A stretch of 64,000 bases of DNA, taken from positions 129,398,190-129,462,189 of the forward strand of contig CM048553.1 in assembly GCA_026413225.1 (NCBI GenBank), in the 5' to 3' direction. Origin of the DNA: Otis tarda (Eukaryota > Chordata > Aves > Otidiformes > Otididae). This document shows positions 47,201 through 60,100 of this stretch, piece by piece. A program made the position numbers and the translations under genes. How positions within the stretch are numbered: the stretch's first letter is position 1; every line of letters starts with the position of its first letter. The notes below the pieces were generated by a model that saw only the letters and a list, made by a program, of their open reading frames with translations, did not search any database and was not told the DNA's origin.

Positions 47201-50200
47201 GTTAAATCTCCTTCCATGTTCTCATCTCCATAGGTTTACTCTCAGAACACTCTTTATCTTTTTGTAAACTTTTTGGAAACAAAAAAAAATCAAAATGCAT
47301 TCCAGCACAGCAAAAGTCATATCCATATTAAGTGCACAGGTAGGAAAGTGCAAGTATGAAACAATGTTGCCATTCAAAAGAAGCAAAATGGAACATACAC
47401 ACAAGACCTGTCAAACTTTTAGACACAATTGATGCTGCTGTCAGTGGAAACAGAAAAGCAGAAGTACATCTCCTGTTGTTCATTTACCGTAGTATCTGAG
47501 GAATGGAGCTGCTGTGTCCACAGTAAAACTGAGTTCACAGTATCCATGCTTTCCTTTCCCCACCTCCCACCTCTTGTGAGGAGGAAGACTGAACATTTTC
47601 AAACTGAAGCGAGGGAGGCTTTCTTCTTTCCTCCTGAGGAATCTTTCTCAGAAATGCAGATTAAACTTCAGGCCTTATATTTGTGTCCAATCCTTCTCTT
47701 GCCTCCATAGGCTGTACAAAACTGAAATTGCTTTTTTTTTTGACTGACAATCTGAAATGTGCTGAGAAAGGAAATAGATTTTGAACCATAAATTTAGTCT
47801 GCACTTGTATCTAGATAAAAACAAATCTTACCTCCAACCTAAAGCACTTCAACATATCTAATGTTTTACTATTTATAACATCCACCTTTTTAAACATGCC
47901 TGACTTTCAAAATGCCTAAGCAGAATGACTTTCTGTAACTTGATGTCAATGGATTACCATGGGATTTGATCATAGCAAGGTTTACCATGTACCAAATGCA
48001 CAAAGGTAAGGCGATGCCGAAACTGAAGACCAGTAGATGAAGTAGAGTTCCCCAGTGCAGATATATTTTCTAGTAGAAAGACTTCTCTGTGCTTCCTTAG
48101 GGTCTGGGAGGAACAACTACTTCCTACCAACTTCCAAGGACTTTTGACCTCCCTGACTACACTACGAGCTCATTCTTTCATGCTTTTAATTTTTTTTTTA
48201 GATTTAGAAAGTGCCTTAAACTTTTAATTCTTTCGGTGTCAAAAGTGTCAGACTCTCCAGGATAAACTACCTCCTGTCACTTGGTTATGATGCCGTAGGA
48301 CCTGTACAGAAGTTCACTAAAAGTATCTTAGACTTTCTGAAGAGATCAGCTTCTTGTTGATTCATAAATCCCTAATAATAATTCTAATCTATACTGAATA
48401 ACATGAGAGGAAAATCTTTCTACAGGGTAAAAGTCAAAAGGGGCAATAGATACATTCCTGGTACCTTCCCACTGGAGTTACAAAGTAGATTTTACATATG
48501 AGGAGTAGGTCATGTTACTAGCGTTTCTCCTGACAGAGAGGAGGCAAGGCTGCTGTGAAAATTTGCTAATGGTTTAAGTAGCATTTGAAATTAGATTATT
48601 TCCAGGATATCCTGTAGTCTACAAGTTGAGTTCCTCCTAGAGAATTAGAAGGAACAGGTTCAGATCCACTCAAGAAGAAGAATACTGCAACTTTAGGACC
48701 CTCGTATTCTGAATAAAAGCCTTAAAAACTGAGATGTGGAAAAAAAGAGACACAGCCACTGCAGCTGCCAGCTTTTTGTGCAGGCCTGGCATTATGAAAC
48801 ATGCTCTAAGGACACCTATCGGAATGAGCCTACATAGCAAAAGCTAGATGGATAAAGCGTAGCTTAAGGAGTCTTCCACAGAATGTAGGCTCTTTTTCTA
48901 CTCCTGCCACTTTTGACAACAGACCCTAGGCTCTTCTGGAATGAGACAGCAGGTTTCTAGGATATAAATTTTGGTCTGAGCCGCTGAAATTAACATTTTA
49001 GCATTTAGCCCTTTAGTGGATTGACACACTTTGTACTTAAAACTTCAGAGTGAAATTGAATATGGATGAAACATAAAGTATATATATTATACTTCTACCC
49101 CTTTTAAAATGTCTTTAAAGTGCTTCAGCTCTATGGACAGAAGAATTTGTATTCTCCTCTGCAAGCAATTCAGCAAGGAGCCCAGAGGATACTTGCGTCC
49201 TAACTGCAGTTTAGCAGGTTGACACATTCATGAAATGTGAAATATGGCTTTGGACATCTTCTGCATTAAGAGAGAACTAAATGCAAGCTTCTCACTTTGC
49301 GTATGGGTGAACTAATCAAAAAAGCTTATAATTTAAGAGCCTAAAGCCTTTGGTTTATTGACCCACTTCCATTTTGACAACAGACAATATTTTGTGGACC
49401 CTGCAGTACATTTCTTTCTAAACATTTTTTCTTGCCCACTCAAAAAGGAACCATTTCCTGAAGTAGTTTACAATTGTCACGAAAGTCAGGAAGACACATC
49501 TGCTTGTGGCTGAAACCGTCAACCTAAGCTATTAAACAAAACCTCAGTTCTCTAAGGCAATACTGGGATTAGTTGCTTTTAGTGTGCAAGTTTGAAATGT
49601 CTTTCTTAAAGCTTTTAATGCCAGTGATCTCCTTATAAAGCAGACTACTTGCTGTACTACAGAACTTTGCTTTAGTTTTAAAATGCTTTAAAATGAAATA
49701 TATTGAAAATATCTGGCCTACTACTCAGTAAAAAGAAACAACATCATTGACCACTTAAAAATGTAATTCTTACCACAAGAAACAACATCCTTATGGCAAA
49801 AAATAATAAGAATTTAAGGGACAGTTATTATCTGAGTAGTCTTTTTTTCCTCCACTGTACAAGAAGTAAGTGGTGTCTGAACTTCTGCATACAAAGAAGA
49901 AAAATTAGAAACTTAGTCGGTATAATCCTTGCTTTGCTCAGTGGTGAAACATAATTATTCTGCAAATAATTAGGATTAAGGCAAGGGCTTATTTTCGGCA
50001 TTATAAATATAATTTATTTATGCTCATTCATTGTGCTCTATCTGGCCTCAACGAAAGATGACAGTGTTATCCATTTATGAATTTAAAAGTTTCTTTAATA
50101 TGGAAAGAAATTATAGGGAGATCCTGTATTTAATTTTCTGTTTCAGTTCATTACTAAGTAGTGTTTTACGGCAACTATCGTTATAATGAAGAAGATGTGA

Positions 50201-50841
50201 TATAAAAAGATCTGGTTTTAATACAGAAGTCTGAAGAGACATTGCCTTCTGGTATATCAGGATTTTTATGTGTCTGGTTTTCTCTCTGTTTTCATGGTGT
50301 GATGCAGCAGTGTTAGTGCTCTCAGATATTCCCACATGCGTTCACTATTTTGCTGTCGTGCTAAATTTGCTGCCAACTCCATTCCTTTTCATAGTAGTTT
50401 GTAAACACATCTGTCCAGCAGAGAGAGGAAACAACCAGCAGTTCATTTCACATACTTCTAACAAATGTTCAGAAAAATGTGACTTATAATCAGTATTGAT
50501 CTAGCCTGAACTCGGATGACATTCTGTTTGGCAGTGAGGAGTATCCTCTTTTTTTCACTCAAAAGCTTTAAGGATTTAAAGACAAAATAACCAGAGACTT
50601 GACTGCCAGATAGGAGGTGTACGTTTTCCTATAATGTTTCTGTTACAATAATGAGTATATTATTGAAAAGATATCCTAACTATTAGCAAAGATTTCTAAG
50701 ACATAGACCAGCCAACTGCCAGTAGGAACCAGCACAGCTCTACTAGTTTAAACAGTATTTTATATAAGGCAATTGAACTCTTTATGTTTCATTCCTAGTC
50801 CTCAGAACGGATTTCTAAATGTATAACTAATATATCTTCTC
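44285..50841. other. Intergenic, no recognised gene
   Basis: About 6.5 kb without a recognisable coding region, RNA or named repeat. Only short A/T runs such as 46149-46160 and 47731-47741. Confidence 0.4.
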
Positions 50842-51370
50842 GTGAGATGCCACTTGGAATACTGCATCCAGTTCTGGAGCCCCCAACATAAGAAGGATAT
50901 GGACTAGTTGGAGAGGGTCCAGAGGAGGGCCACAAAGATGATCAGAGGGCTGGAGCACCTTTCCTATGAGGACAGGCTGAGAGAGTTGGGGCTGTTCAGC
51001 TTGGAGAAGAGGAGGCTCTGGGGAGACCTGATAGTGGTCTTCCAGTACCTCAAGGGGGCCTACAGGAAAGATGGGGAGAGGCTGTTCAGTAGGGCCTGTT
51101 GTGACAGGACAAGGGGTAATGGTTTTAAAATAGAGGGAGATAGTTTCAGATTAGATATTAGGAAGACATTTTTTTGCAATGAGGGTGGTGGAACACTGAA
51201 ACAGGTTGCCCAGAGAGGTGGTGGATGCCCCATCCCTGGAAACGTTCAAGGCTAGGTTGGATGGGGCTCTGAGCAACCTGATCTAGTTGAAGATGTCCCT
51301 GCTTGTTGTACGGGGTTGGACTAGATGAGCTTTAAAAGTCCCTTCCAACCCTAATGATTCTATGATTCTT
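50842..51370 (+). mobile_element. CR1 LINE 3' fragment, sense
   Basis: Starts in the ORF2 C-terminal region (GAATACTGCATCCAGTTCTG) and keeps an open frame 50908-51255 ([37 protein letters not shown]). It then has the 3' UTR TTCCAACCCTAATGATTCTA and ends at 51370. 5' truncated and fairly well preserved, with high similarity to the antisense copy at 56491. Confidence 0.95.
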
Positions 51371-54300
51371 TCTGCAGAAAAGTGCAAGTGCCATTCAAGG
51401 GGCATCACTATCCAACTATAGGATTTAGAGTCAGATTATGTTTTCAGTTGGGTTTCCAAAAGTACAGTCAGCTCAAACATAGTTCAGTTCTGGCATGGGA
51501 AATGTTAAGCAGCATGAACTGCTGACATTTTCCAATAGTCTAAGAGAAAAAAAAAGGGTTTTTACACATTTTCCTGCTGTCTCTTAATCCAAAAAATTAA
51601 GGATGAGAATTTAAAAGTAAAGTTGACATTACTTATGTTTAATAAAATCAGAGAATCATAAAAATAAAACACAGCATAAATTTCTGATGTTATTATTTAT
51701 CAATTTCTACTGATTTATTAAAACTATTATACAGCCCAAATCTACAAATTATGCACATGTTGGATATACATGAAATGTCCTTGTTTCATGCTCATATTCA
51801 AACCATGCTCATTTATATATCGGTGGGATTACTACACTAAGAAATGTGACGTATTTGCCAGAGAGAGAAACCACTGCACTGAATTTATTTGTCTGTTTGA
51901 TAGTCTTCTCCTTTACTCTACTCTTCTTCTCTGTTATGCCAAACAATGCTAGTAAGAAAGAGAAACAGAAGTAAGGGATTGATACTCAAAGGCTTTAGCT
52001 TTATTTAGTTTTTAAAATTAGTATTTTTTCCAAGAACACAAACTCATCAATATGCTCACATACTCTACATAAGATTATAAACAAATTAGACTTCCCCAAA
52101 TACCAAACTATATAAGTATGATTACTTTCAAGACTACTTTTGTTCAAAGCAATGTATTAACTTCCAAATGAGTTTTAGCCTGTTGTGAGTGAGCTGAGAG
52201 AGTGAGATTTAGACAAGCTACATGGGCCTAGCAAGGCAAAGAGAAAACCGTATAGATCCATGAAATAAAGCCAGCGTTTCTTTGCTGGAATATTTTAAGT
52301 AAACTAAGAAGAAGGGATGTACAATCCATTTGCCTTTGCAGAAAGTCTTTAATTAAGTCCACTAAAATATGCATTCACTGTATTCAAAGGATTTTTGCCT
52401 GTCAATTTTAAGGACTCAGAGCACTGAACAGTCAAACCATTCCTCTGCATTGAAGGGACACTTTAATTAAGTAAAAATATGCATTGAGCTCATTCATTCA
52501 TAAGGCCTGGAGAAATGGGTTGAGACAGACAGGACAATATTTAGCACAGCTGTCAGAGACGAGTTGCTTTTGCTGTGCCTTCTTGGAGTAACATAAATCA
52601 CAGCTGGGTACCAATGAGCTGGAGCCTAGCTAAGAACACCCCTTCCTCACTGATGGATCTCTTCACTATCCCTGCTCTTTTCCAGTCTCCCTTTAGCTTT
52701 CCTTTTTTTTTGCAACCTCAAATGCTTTCTTTACAAGCCATCCTTTTCAGCATCTGTACTCTGAGCAATTTTATCCCAGGACTTCAGCAGAATTCATGCT
52801 TCCTAAAGCCTACTTTAAGATTTGCTTATAACAGCAATGAAACGTCACCCAGCATGATTTTATTTCTGTCTGTAGAACAGCACTTTCACAATTTCCCTGT
52901 GAATGCACCGTATTGCAACAACTCCAAAAGAAGTTAATGTTTTCCAAATGTTTTCCTCGTGATCACAATTTGATTAATGGAAATTGCCAGTTGCTCAAAA
53001 CTCTCAGCAACAGTTTACATGAAATATCCTGTTTCAGTAAGCAGTGGATAATCACTAAGAAATGATCCTCCCTCTCCCTTTAAACAAAAACATTTTGAGG
53101 CATACAAGCTTTACTAAAAAGCCAGAACTAGTAAAAGATCAGGAAAGTTGTATAATGCTGCTTGGCAGTTTGTGTAGATTGCTGCAGATGTATCATTCTT
53201 GGATGGTTTATGTTATAATACACTATTTATTCTCCTCCAACTCTATTTAACCATTTAAAAAAGAAGAAAATATTGCAAACAATGTGTTAATACAGCAATG
53301 TACTTGTACCTATCTTCTCCTTAGTAGTGGAGTCGCACACTCTGACTTGATTTAGTGTTATGAGAGTTATTTTCCTTCTGTCAAAGCAACAGGAGTTTTC
53401 TCAGATGTCTCCATAGCTTTGTACCACCTAGTGTGGTGCCAGGCACCTCCTGCCCTCCCATCCCACCTGAGTGCTGCTTCAGAGGAGTCTGGTGGATCTG
53501 GGTGAATGGAGAAAGAGCCAGGAGGGCAGATGTTGTCACCAGCACCATCAAGGAGTGAGGGATGGGAGCTAAGGAGGCTGGAGGGACTCTGTGGGAGGGA
53601 CACTGAGCCCTACACAAGGGTGACTGGATGCTGGATGCTTTCAGCTCCAACCCCAGGAATATCTTGGGACCGGAAGGGAAAGAGGGAGCTGTGATGAGTA
53701 GAGATAGAGAATGCTGACATTTTCTGCAGAAAGGAGTTGCTTTTAAAGGATTACTCTACAATATTTTTAAAAATAAAGTCAAATTCAGAACACCCACCTC
53801 CTGGATTTTAAGGGTGCTCACTGACTCAGGTACCAAGGGCATCAGATGCAACATGGGGAGGCCCTGGGGCAGCTCACAGGGCAGCTCGTGGGGCAGAACA
53901 GCACATGCCAGCTCCAGAGCCCCCACCACCAGTGCTATTTTCAAGGCAAGGCTTCCCAGAGCCAGCAGTTAAGCAGCTTCCAAGAAAGCTGTCACAAAAC
54001 AGTTCACTTTCTTGAAACATTTCCCTGTCAATGAAGTTATGTTTTCTGACAGATCTCATTTCACTGGAAATTTTTTCTAATTTTATTTCTGTACTGAAAG
54101 TATTTGCTTACAGTAAATCTGTGGGTTTTGAATCTTCAGCTCAGCTACCACATCCTGGGTAAATGAATGAGCTATAGGGAAACTAAAGCCTTCTGTAATT
54201 CTGCAGATCTTCTCTTACACATTTGGAAAAATCTCCATTTTTGTCAGGGTGCCTCAATGCACATTCATCTTCCTAAGATGCAAAAACGTCTTAAGATTTC

Positions 54301-55518
54301 TAGTACTGCATTGAACCGCATTGACAGGTTACCAAGAGACTTGGAATTCTATCCAAGCAAATGGTTCTGGCTTTAAATAGCAGATGTAGGAGCACAGTTC
54401 AGACTCCATGTAATTGTGAATACTACCTACAGACACAGCCCAAAAACGGTGAGTCTCACTGTCAAACTTGACGGTAACAGAAGTCAAGGTTTATTTGCCT
54501 GTATTCAGAGTCATATTTGCCCAATATTTGGTGAAATTGTAACAGAACATAAAATGTGGAAAGAAAAGCTGGTTACTTTGTTTTAATATAAAATATTTTG
54601 TACTATATAAAAAACACAGTACTAGGTGGACATCAAAAGACACAGAGGTTTGAAATAATCCCATTAGACTTCAGACTTTTAATGAGACTTACTTATTGGA
54701 AGTTTAGCAATTCTAAACACTGTTAATAGAGGAAGAGGAGAAATTCAGCCCATGTCAGACTTGTATCATAAAAAGTTTGGATGAGTATTTGGATAACTTA
54801 GCCATTTTCATTCTAAAAGACTAATTGAAATTATGGACACCTCAAACTGATGGAGATACCGCTGTTTTATATCAGTGATCCTTTAAAAAACCCTGCACTT
54901 TTGTGTAAAACATTCATGCAATTCACTTGCCTGGATCCCTGCTGAAGGCCATTTTTTTCCCTGATGGTACAGAAATACTTTGTGTCCTGAGTTCACTGCA
55001 TAGATGGGGCAGCAGCACCTTTCCTCCTCATGTGGTGGGCACAGGAGGCATCCTGGGTACCCCTCACACCTCACGACTATGCAGCTTCTCTTCTTCTGGT
55101 GAATGCAGCCAGTCCTGCTGGAGTGCCTGGAAAAATAGCCCTCTTCTTCCTACTTGGGGTATCTGAAATCCACAGGCAGCAATAGCCAAGCAGAAAAAAA
55201 GCAGAGGCAGGGAAGATCCGTAAAGTACCCCAAACAATGACGAAGTTGTATCTTGAAGCACGAAACAACAATTTGTCATTCAAAATTAAAATATTTACTG
55301 CAAAAAAAAAAAATTCTTGCAAAACCCACCAATCTTCCACAGATACATGAACACAAAATCTTTACTTACAGTTTTTAACAGAAAGAAAGGGGATATTTGT
55401 TCTTTTCCAAACCACCACCAGCCCCTGCCTTCACTGCTGCAATGCCACGTCACGTCTACTCCCACGTAGTCAGCTGCTATGGAACAGCCCAGGACCACAA
55501 TTTTCCAACATCCGTAGC
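51371..55518. other. Intergenic, no recognised gene
   Basis: About 4 kb. A moderately G+C-rich part at 53380-53700 and another at 54930-55170 give open frames up to 89 codons without family resemblance. Confidence 0.4.
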
Positions 55519-56055
55519 ACAGTATTTCACTTGGTGTGGCATAACGTTGTCCTTGAGAAAGACAGTAGCAAGTTCACATCTTTTTTCTGGAGCCAAGTTT
55601 ATGCCTTACATACTGATTTCTAAAATTCACTTCCAAAGTTTATCCTCTGCTTCTATTTCTGACTTTTGTCAATAATACATCTAATGACACAACTAAGTGT
55701 CATTCCCAATATTTGCTTTCTGAGCTTTGCAAACTTTGATGGTGTTTGATCAACTGGCTCTGGGATAAGAAAGTTCAAATTGTTTACACAGTATTTCACT
55801 TGACCTGGCATAATGTTGTGCTTGAGAAAGATGGTAGCAAGTTCATATCTTTTTCTGAAGCCAAGCTTCAGAAATGCATGCTGATTTCTAAAATTCACTT
55901 CCAAAGTTTATCTTCTGCTTCTATTTCTGACTTTTGTCAATAATACATCTAATGACACAACTAAGCGCTGTTCTCGGTATTTGCTTTCTGAGCTTTGTAG
56001 ACTTTGGTGGTGTTTGATCAACCGGCTCTAGGACAAGAAAGTTTGTACCATTTAC
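55519..56055 (+). repeat. Tandem duplication, two units of about 269 bases
   Basis: Unit 1 (55519-55787) and unit 2 (55788-about 56055) align along their length. Shared stretches include ACAGTATTTCACTTG, TTGAGAAAGA.GGTAGCAAGTTCA, CTAAAATTCACTTCCAAAGT, TTGTCAATAATACATCTAAT and GGTGTTTGATCAAC. They differ by scattered substitutions and small indels, so the duplication is not recent. Weak similarity continues just after 56055. The identity of the parent sequence is not known to me. Confidence 0.88.
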
Positions 56056-56490
56056 AGTGGTTATCTTATCTGGGCTTACACAAGTTCATATAGACATTCT
56101 CTGCACCATCTTTTTCCTCACCTGAATAACATGTTGTGTACACCTGTGTATTGGGCTGGATAATCATCTTTTAGAAAAACATATTGATTTCTATTTACTA
56201 CCTGTTAGCTACTGGTTATTTCCTAATTGTTCTGCATATGCAGAAGGGTTAGGTATTTCAGGCTGCTCAATTTATATAGATGTGTAAGGAGATTCCTGTT
56301 AAAAGAGTACGCAATAACAAATGGTGGTATCTACATATGAGGATCAATGATTGCAATCACTTTCACAGGTTTCATCCTGCAAGAACCACGTACTTTTAAA
56401 ATTTAAGTTGCTCTTTTTCATCTCTATTCCTGTAATTTCTAGTTATATAGTATGCTATATATAAGAAATATACTGCATAATCAAGTAGAG
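56056..56490. other. Intergenic, possible decayed third repeat unit
   Basis: The first 50 bases faintly resemble the start of the 269-base unit (ACAGTGGTTATCTTATCTGG compared with ACAGTATTTCACTTGACCTGG). The rest is unrecognised. Confidence 0.3.
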
Positions 56491-57191
56491 ATAGAATCAT
56501 AAAATCATAGAATGGTTAGAGTTGGAAGGGACCTTCAAAGGTCATCTAGTTCAACCCCCCTGCAAGGAGCAGGGACATCCCCGACTAGATCAGGTTGCTC
56601 AGAGCCTCATCCAGCCTGGCCTTGAACATTTCCAGGGATGGGGCATCTGCCAGCTCTCTGGGCAACCTGTTCCAGTGTTCTACAACTCGCGTTGTAAAAA
56701 ATTTTTTCCTAATATCCAATCTAAATCTACCTCCCTCTATTTTAAAACCATTACCCCTCGTCCTATCACAACAGGCCCTACTGAACAGCCTCTCCCCATC
56801 TTTCTTGTAGGCCCCCTTGAGGTACTGGAAGACCACTATTAGGTCTCCTCGGAGCCTTCTCTTCTCCAAGCCGAACAGCCCCAACTCTCTCAGCCTGTCC
56901 TCATAGGAAAGGTTCTCCAGCCCTTTTATCATCTTTGTGGCCCTCCTCTGGATCTTCTCCAACTGGTCCATGTCCTTCTTATGTTGGAGACTCCAGAACT
57001 GGACACAGTACTCCAGATGGGGTCTCACCAGGGCAGAGTAGAGGGGGAGAATCACATCCCTCGACCTGCTGGCCACACTCCTCTTGATGCAGCCCAGGAT
57101 GCGGTTGGCCTCCTGGACCGCAAGGGTGCATTGCTGGCTCATGTTGACCTTCTCATCCACCAGCACTCCCAAGTCCTCCTCAGGGCTGCTC
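56491..57191 (-). mobile_element. CR1 LINE 3' part, antisense, with open ORF2 C-terminus
   Basis: Begins on the plus strand with AGAATCATAAAATCATAGAA and GGGACCTTCAAAGG. On the minus strand, an uninterrupted 213-codon frame (57226-56585) covers the ORF2 C-terminus: [40 protein letters not shown], then the [14 protein letters not shown] and [14 protein letters not shown] segments. The first dozen codons are flanking DNA. The copy is 5' truncated and lacks the RT core. The open frame suggests it is young relative to the other copies. Confidence 0.95.
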
Positions 57192-60100
57192 AGATATGGC
57201 AAGTGAAATTCAGCTGACAACCCCAAGTTTCAGAAAGACCTTAGAAAGTTGGTCTTTTGCAGCTTGCTGACAGTCTCAAGATGCCATGGTAACTGAGTCC
57301 CTTTGTGGAAGGATTTGTTCTGAAACTATGCAGTTTGTCTGTTTAGTATTCCCAAGACATTTTCACAGCCCTCCTTGGAGCGCCATATATTTTCTAGATT
57401 AGTAAGAATGAATATAAAATACGGAGTTTCCTAGTTTTATCTATCTTTTCACTCTGCCATTTGGATTGACTTCAAATGTTAAGGAATTAATAAGTCTGTT
57501 TATTTTTTAATGTGAGAAGGTTGTGCTTTTCTGTAGTGGATGAAAATAAAGTAAATTTCTCCAAGTCATTTATGTCCTTGTTAATATCAAAAGTCAATGA
57601 ATGTTCAGTTCATTTAACAAACTTGCTCATGTACATGCATGAAAGGATCATTCAGATTTTCAAATTGAATTAAACCACTGTCTCTTATTGAATACAGAAC
57701 TAACAAGCAGAAGCAAGTTTTGCCCAAGACCTAAAAATATTCGAAAAACTAGTTTTTACAAGTCTTACGCCCAAAGGTTGGTATGAGATTTGAGTCTGTG
57801 ATAATATTTCATACTAGTAACTTTTTTTAATGCTTAAATACCTACAAATTTGGCTATGGTTGGAAGTTAGAAATAGAGGAAGAAAAGGAGTATGAAGGAA
57901 ATGGCATGTAAAAATTTGTTTCCAAGTTGAAAAAAAACATGATTGTGAAGAAAACGATGAAGCTTTGTGCCCTTTGTTATAAATTTCTCTCAAAAATACA
58001 CAGACTCTATAAGAGCTTTTAGGACATTCAAACACTTTTTCAGCTCCTTGAAGGTTATCTGCCCTCCTCCTCCCCAAACACCTATCCAACACCCAGCTAC
58101 AGGAATCGCTTGGTAAGCCTGGCCTCATTACATCCATAGACTATCACAGGTATAGCCGCGGCTCTCTGTCCCTGAAGCTAGTTTTTCATTCATTACTGTG
58201 ATCTGGCACATTTTTTTTATTTAGGCAGAAATCTACTGTATTACTTTCTCAAATATTTTTCCTGAACAGAAGCAAGAAAATCAGGATTATATTTTTAGTC
58301 ATCCAGATGATGGCAGTATTTTCACAATTTAGTTATACAGTAGGAGAATATTATTGGAAAAAAGGTATTTCCTGGTTAATTACATATTATAAAAAGCTCA
58401 GGGGCTTTGTCTTTCTTTTTCTCTCATCTGCAATTATTCTTGTATTATGCCTTCCTTTCCTTGTACTACTTTACTTAACAAAAAGATCTTTACTTAAGAA
58501 TTCAGTAATATTCCCCGAGTTACTCTGACATGCTTATTGCAGTGTTTTTCATCCAGTGTCACCTCACTGAAGTCACTTTGTCAAACAAATATTTCAGGAA
58601 ATAATGCCTTTCTGGGCGCAGATGCGTGAGGAAAGGGAAGGTGACAGGGGACTGTCCTGCTGGCCTCCAGCCATCACCCTGCCCCTGAAAAAGCTCAGCA
58701 AGTGCAGAAGGAGAAAGGATGTCTGTGGCATGGAGAGTCCTGCCCTGCAGCATCGAGGGCAATAGGCCAGGTGTAAAAACAGAGCACCGAGGTACTTGAA
58801 ACAGTTTATTTCCTCTGCTGAGAGCTTTGGCCAGTACTGTGTACTGTGTACGGTACTGTTTGGCCATGGGTGGAAGAGCCTTGGCTGATCCCTCCCCACC
58901 TTGCTTGGGAGCTGCATTTAAAGAGAGGACTCATGCCCTTCCTCTTGTCCCACGTGTCGCTGACCTGTGCTCCACCATGGTCCTGCCACAGCCTTGACCT
59001 GGCTGTGGCAGGACCTTACTGAGATCCCTGGTCCCCACCACCTGCTCTGCTTTCCCAGTTGGGCACAAGGTCACAGTGTCCCCTCGGTGCCCTGCCAGCC
59101 TGTCACCCCCAGCCCCTGGCTCACCTATTCTGGTGCAGTAGCCTCTTCCCACCACCTCTGACATCCGCTGTCATGAAAAGTGAAGTTGTTAAGAAAAATT
59201 ACCACCCTGTGGGTGAATCCCTCTCTTGACAGGAGGAAGAAGCTCAGGCTGGGCTGACATCCGAGTCCAAGTGAGCTCTGGAAAGCAGGCACTCCTCCAC
59301 CCCATCTCCCCGTGGAGCCCAGGGAACCTCTCTAGAGCCCACACAGCTGAAGAGAAGCAGGTGAGAGCAGGTCCTGCCCTTTATCAACCACTAAAGGAGG
59401 CAGAGCAGCTCTCAGAGGAGGGACAGAGACCTAGCTTCCCTCTCACCATCACGGACAGATGGGTGCCCAGGTTGCAAAGTCTTGAACTCCGTGCTTGCCT
59501 TTGGGTAAAGATCACCTGGCAGGATGGGCAGAGGCTCTCCTGTCCTCTGTCCTTATCAAATCTGCCCCACTGCTAGATGCTGAAGGAACTCACTGGAAAG
59601 TTGAAAATGACTGTTAGCCACATGTTGAGAAGGGAAATTAATGTAGTTTTACTTTAACCACTTTTGCAGATATTGGGGAAGAGAGAGGAAAGGAGGAAAG
59701 GAGGAGGTGAAAGTCTGAAACCTCAATAGTAGCCAGGCTACATGCTCACTTGATACCGGGGCAAATTCTGTTAAAACTGAATAATTCAATATCCTTATTA
59801 ACTTGCTACTGGTTTTTGTTTTGTTTTGTTTTGTTTTGTTTTGGGTTTTTTTTTTGTTGTTGTTTTTTAACTATGTACTCTTCCATAATAAGTCCTGCTG
59901 CCTTCTTTTTTTGCAGGATGGAGATGAGCTTGTTTTCTTTTAACACAGACTTTCAATCAAGAGAAATATCTCTTTGTTCAGCTATAAACCCACTCAGGTT
60001 AGAGATTAATACCCCAAAATTAAATTAATTTTCAGGTGAGGATATACTATTTATACCTGATTCATTACATAAGCAATGACATGTTATCAGCTAATGACAG

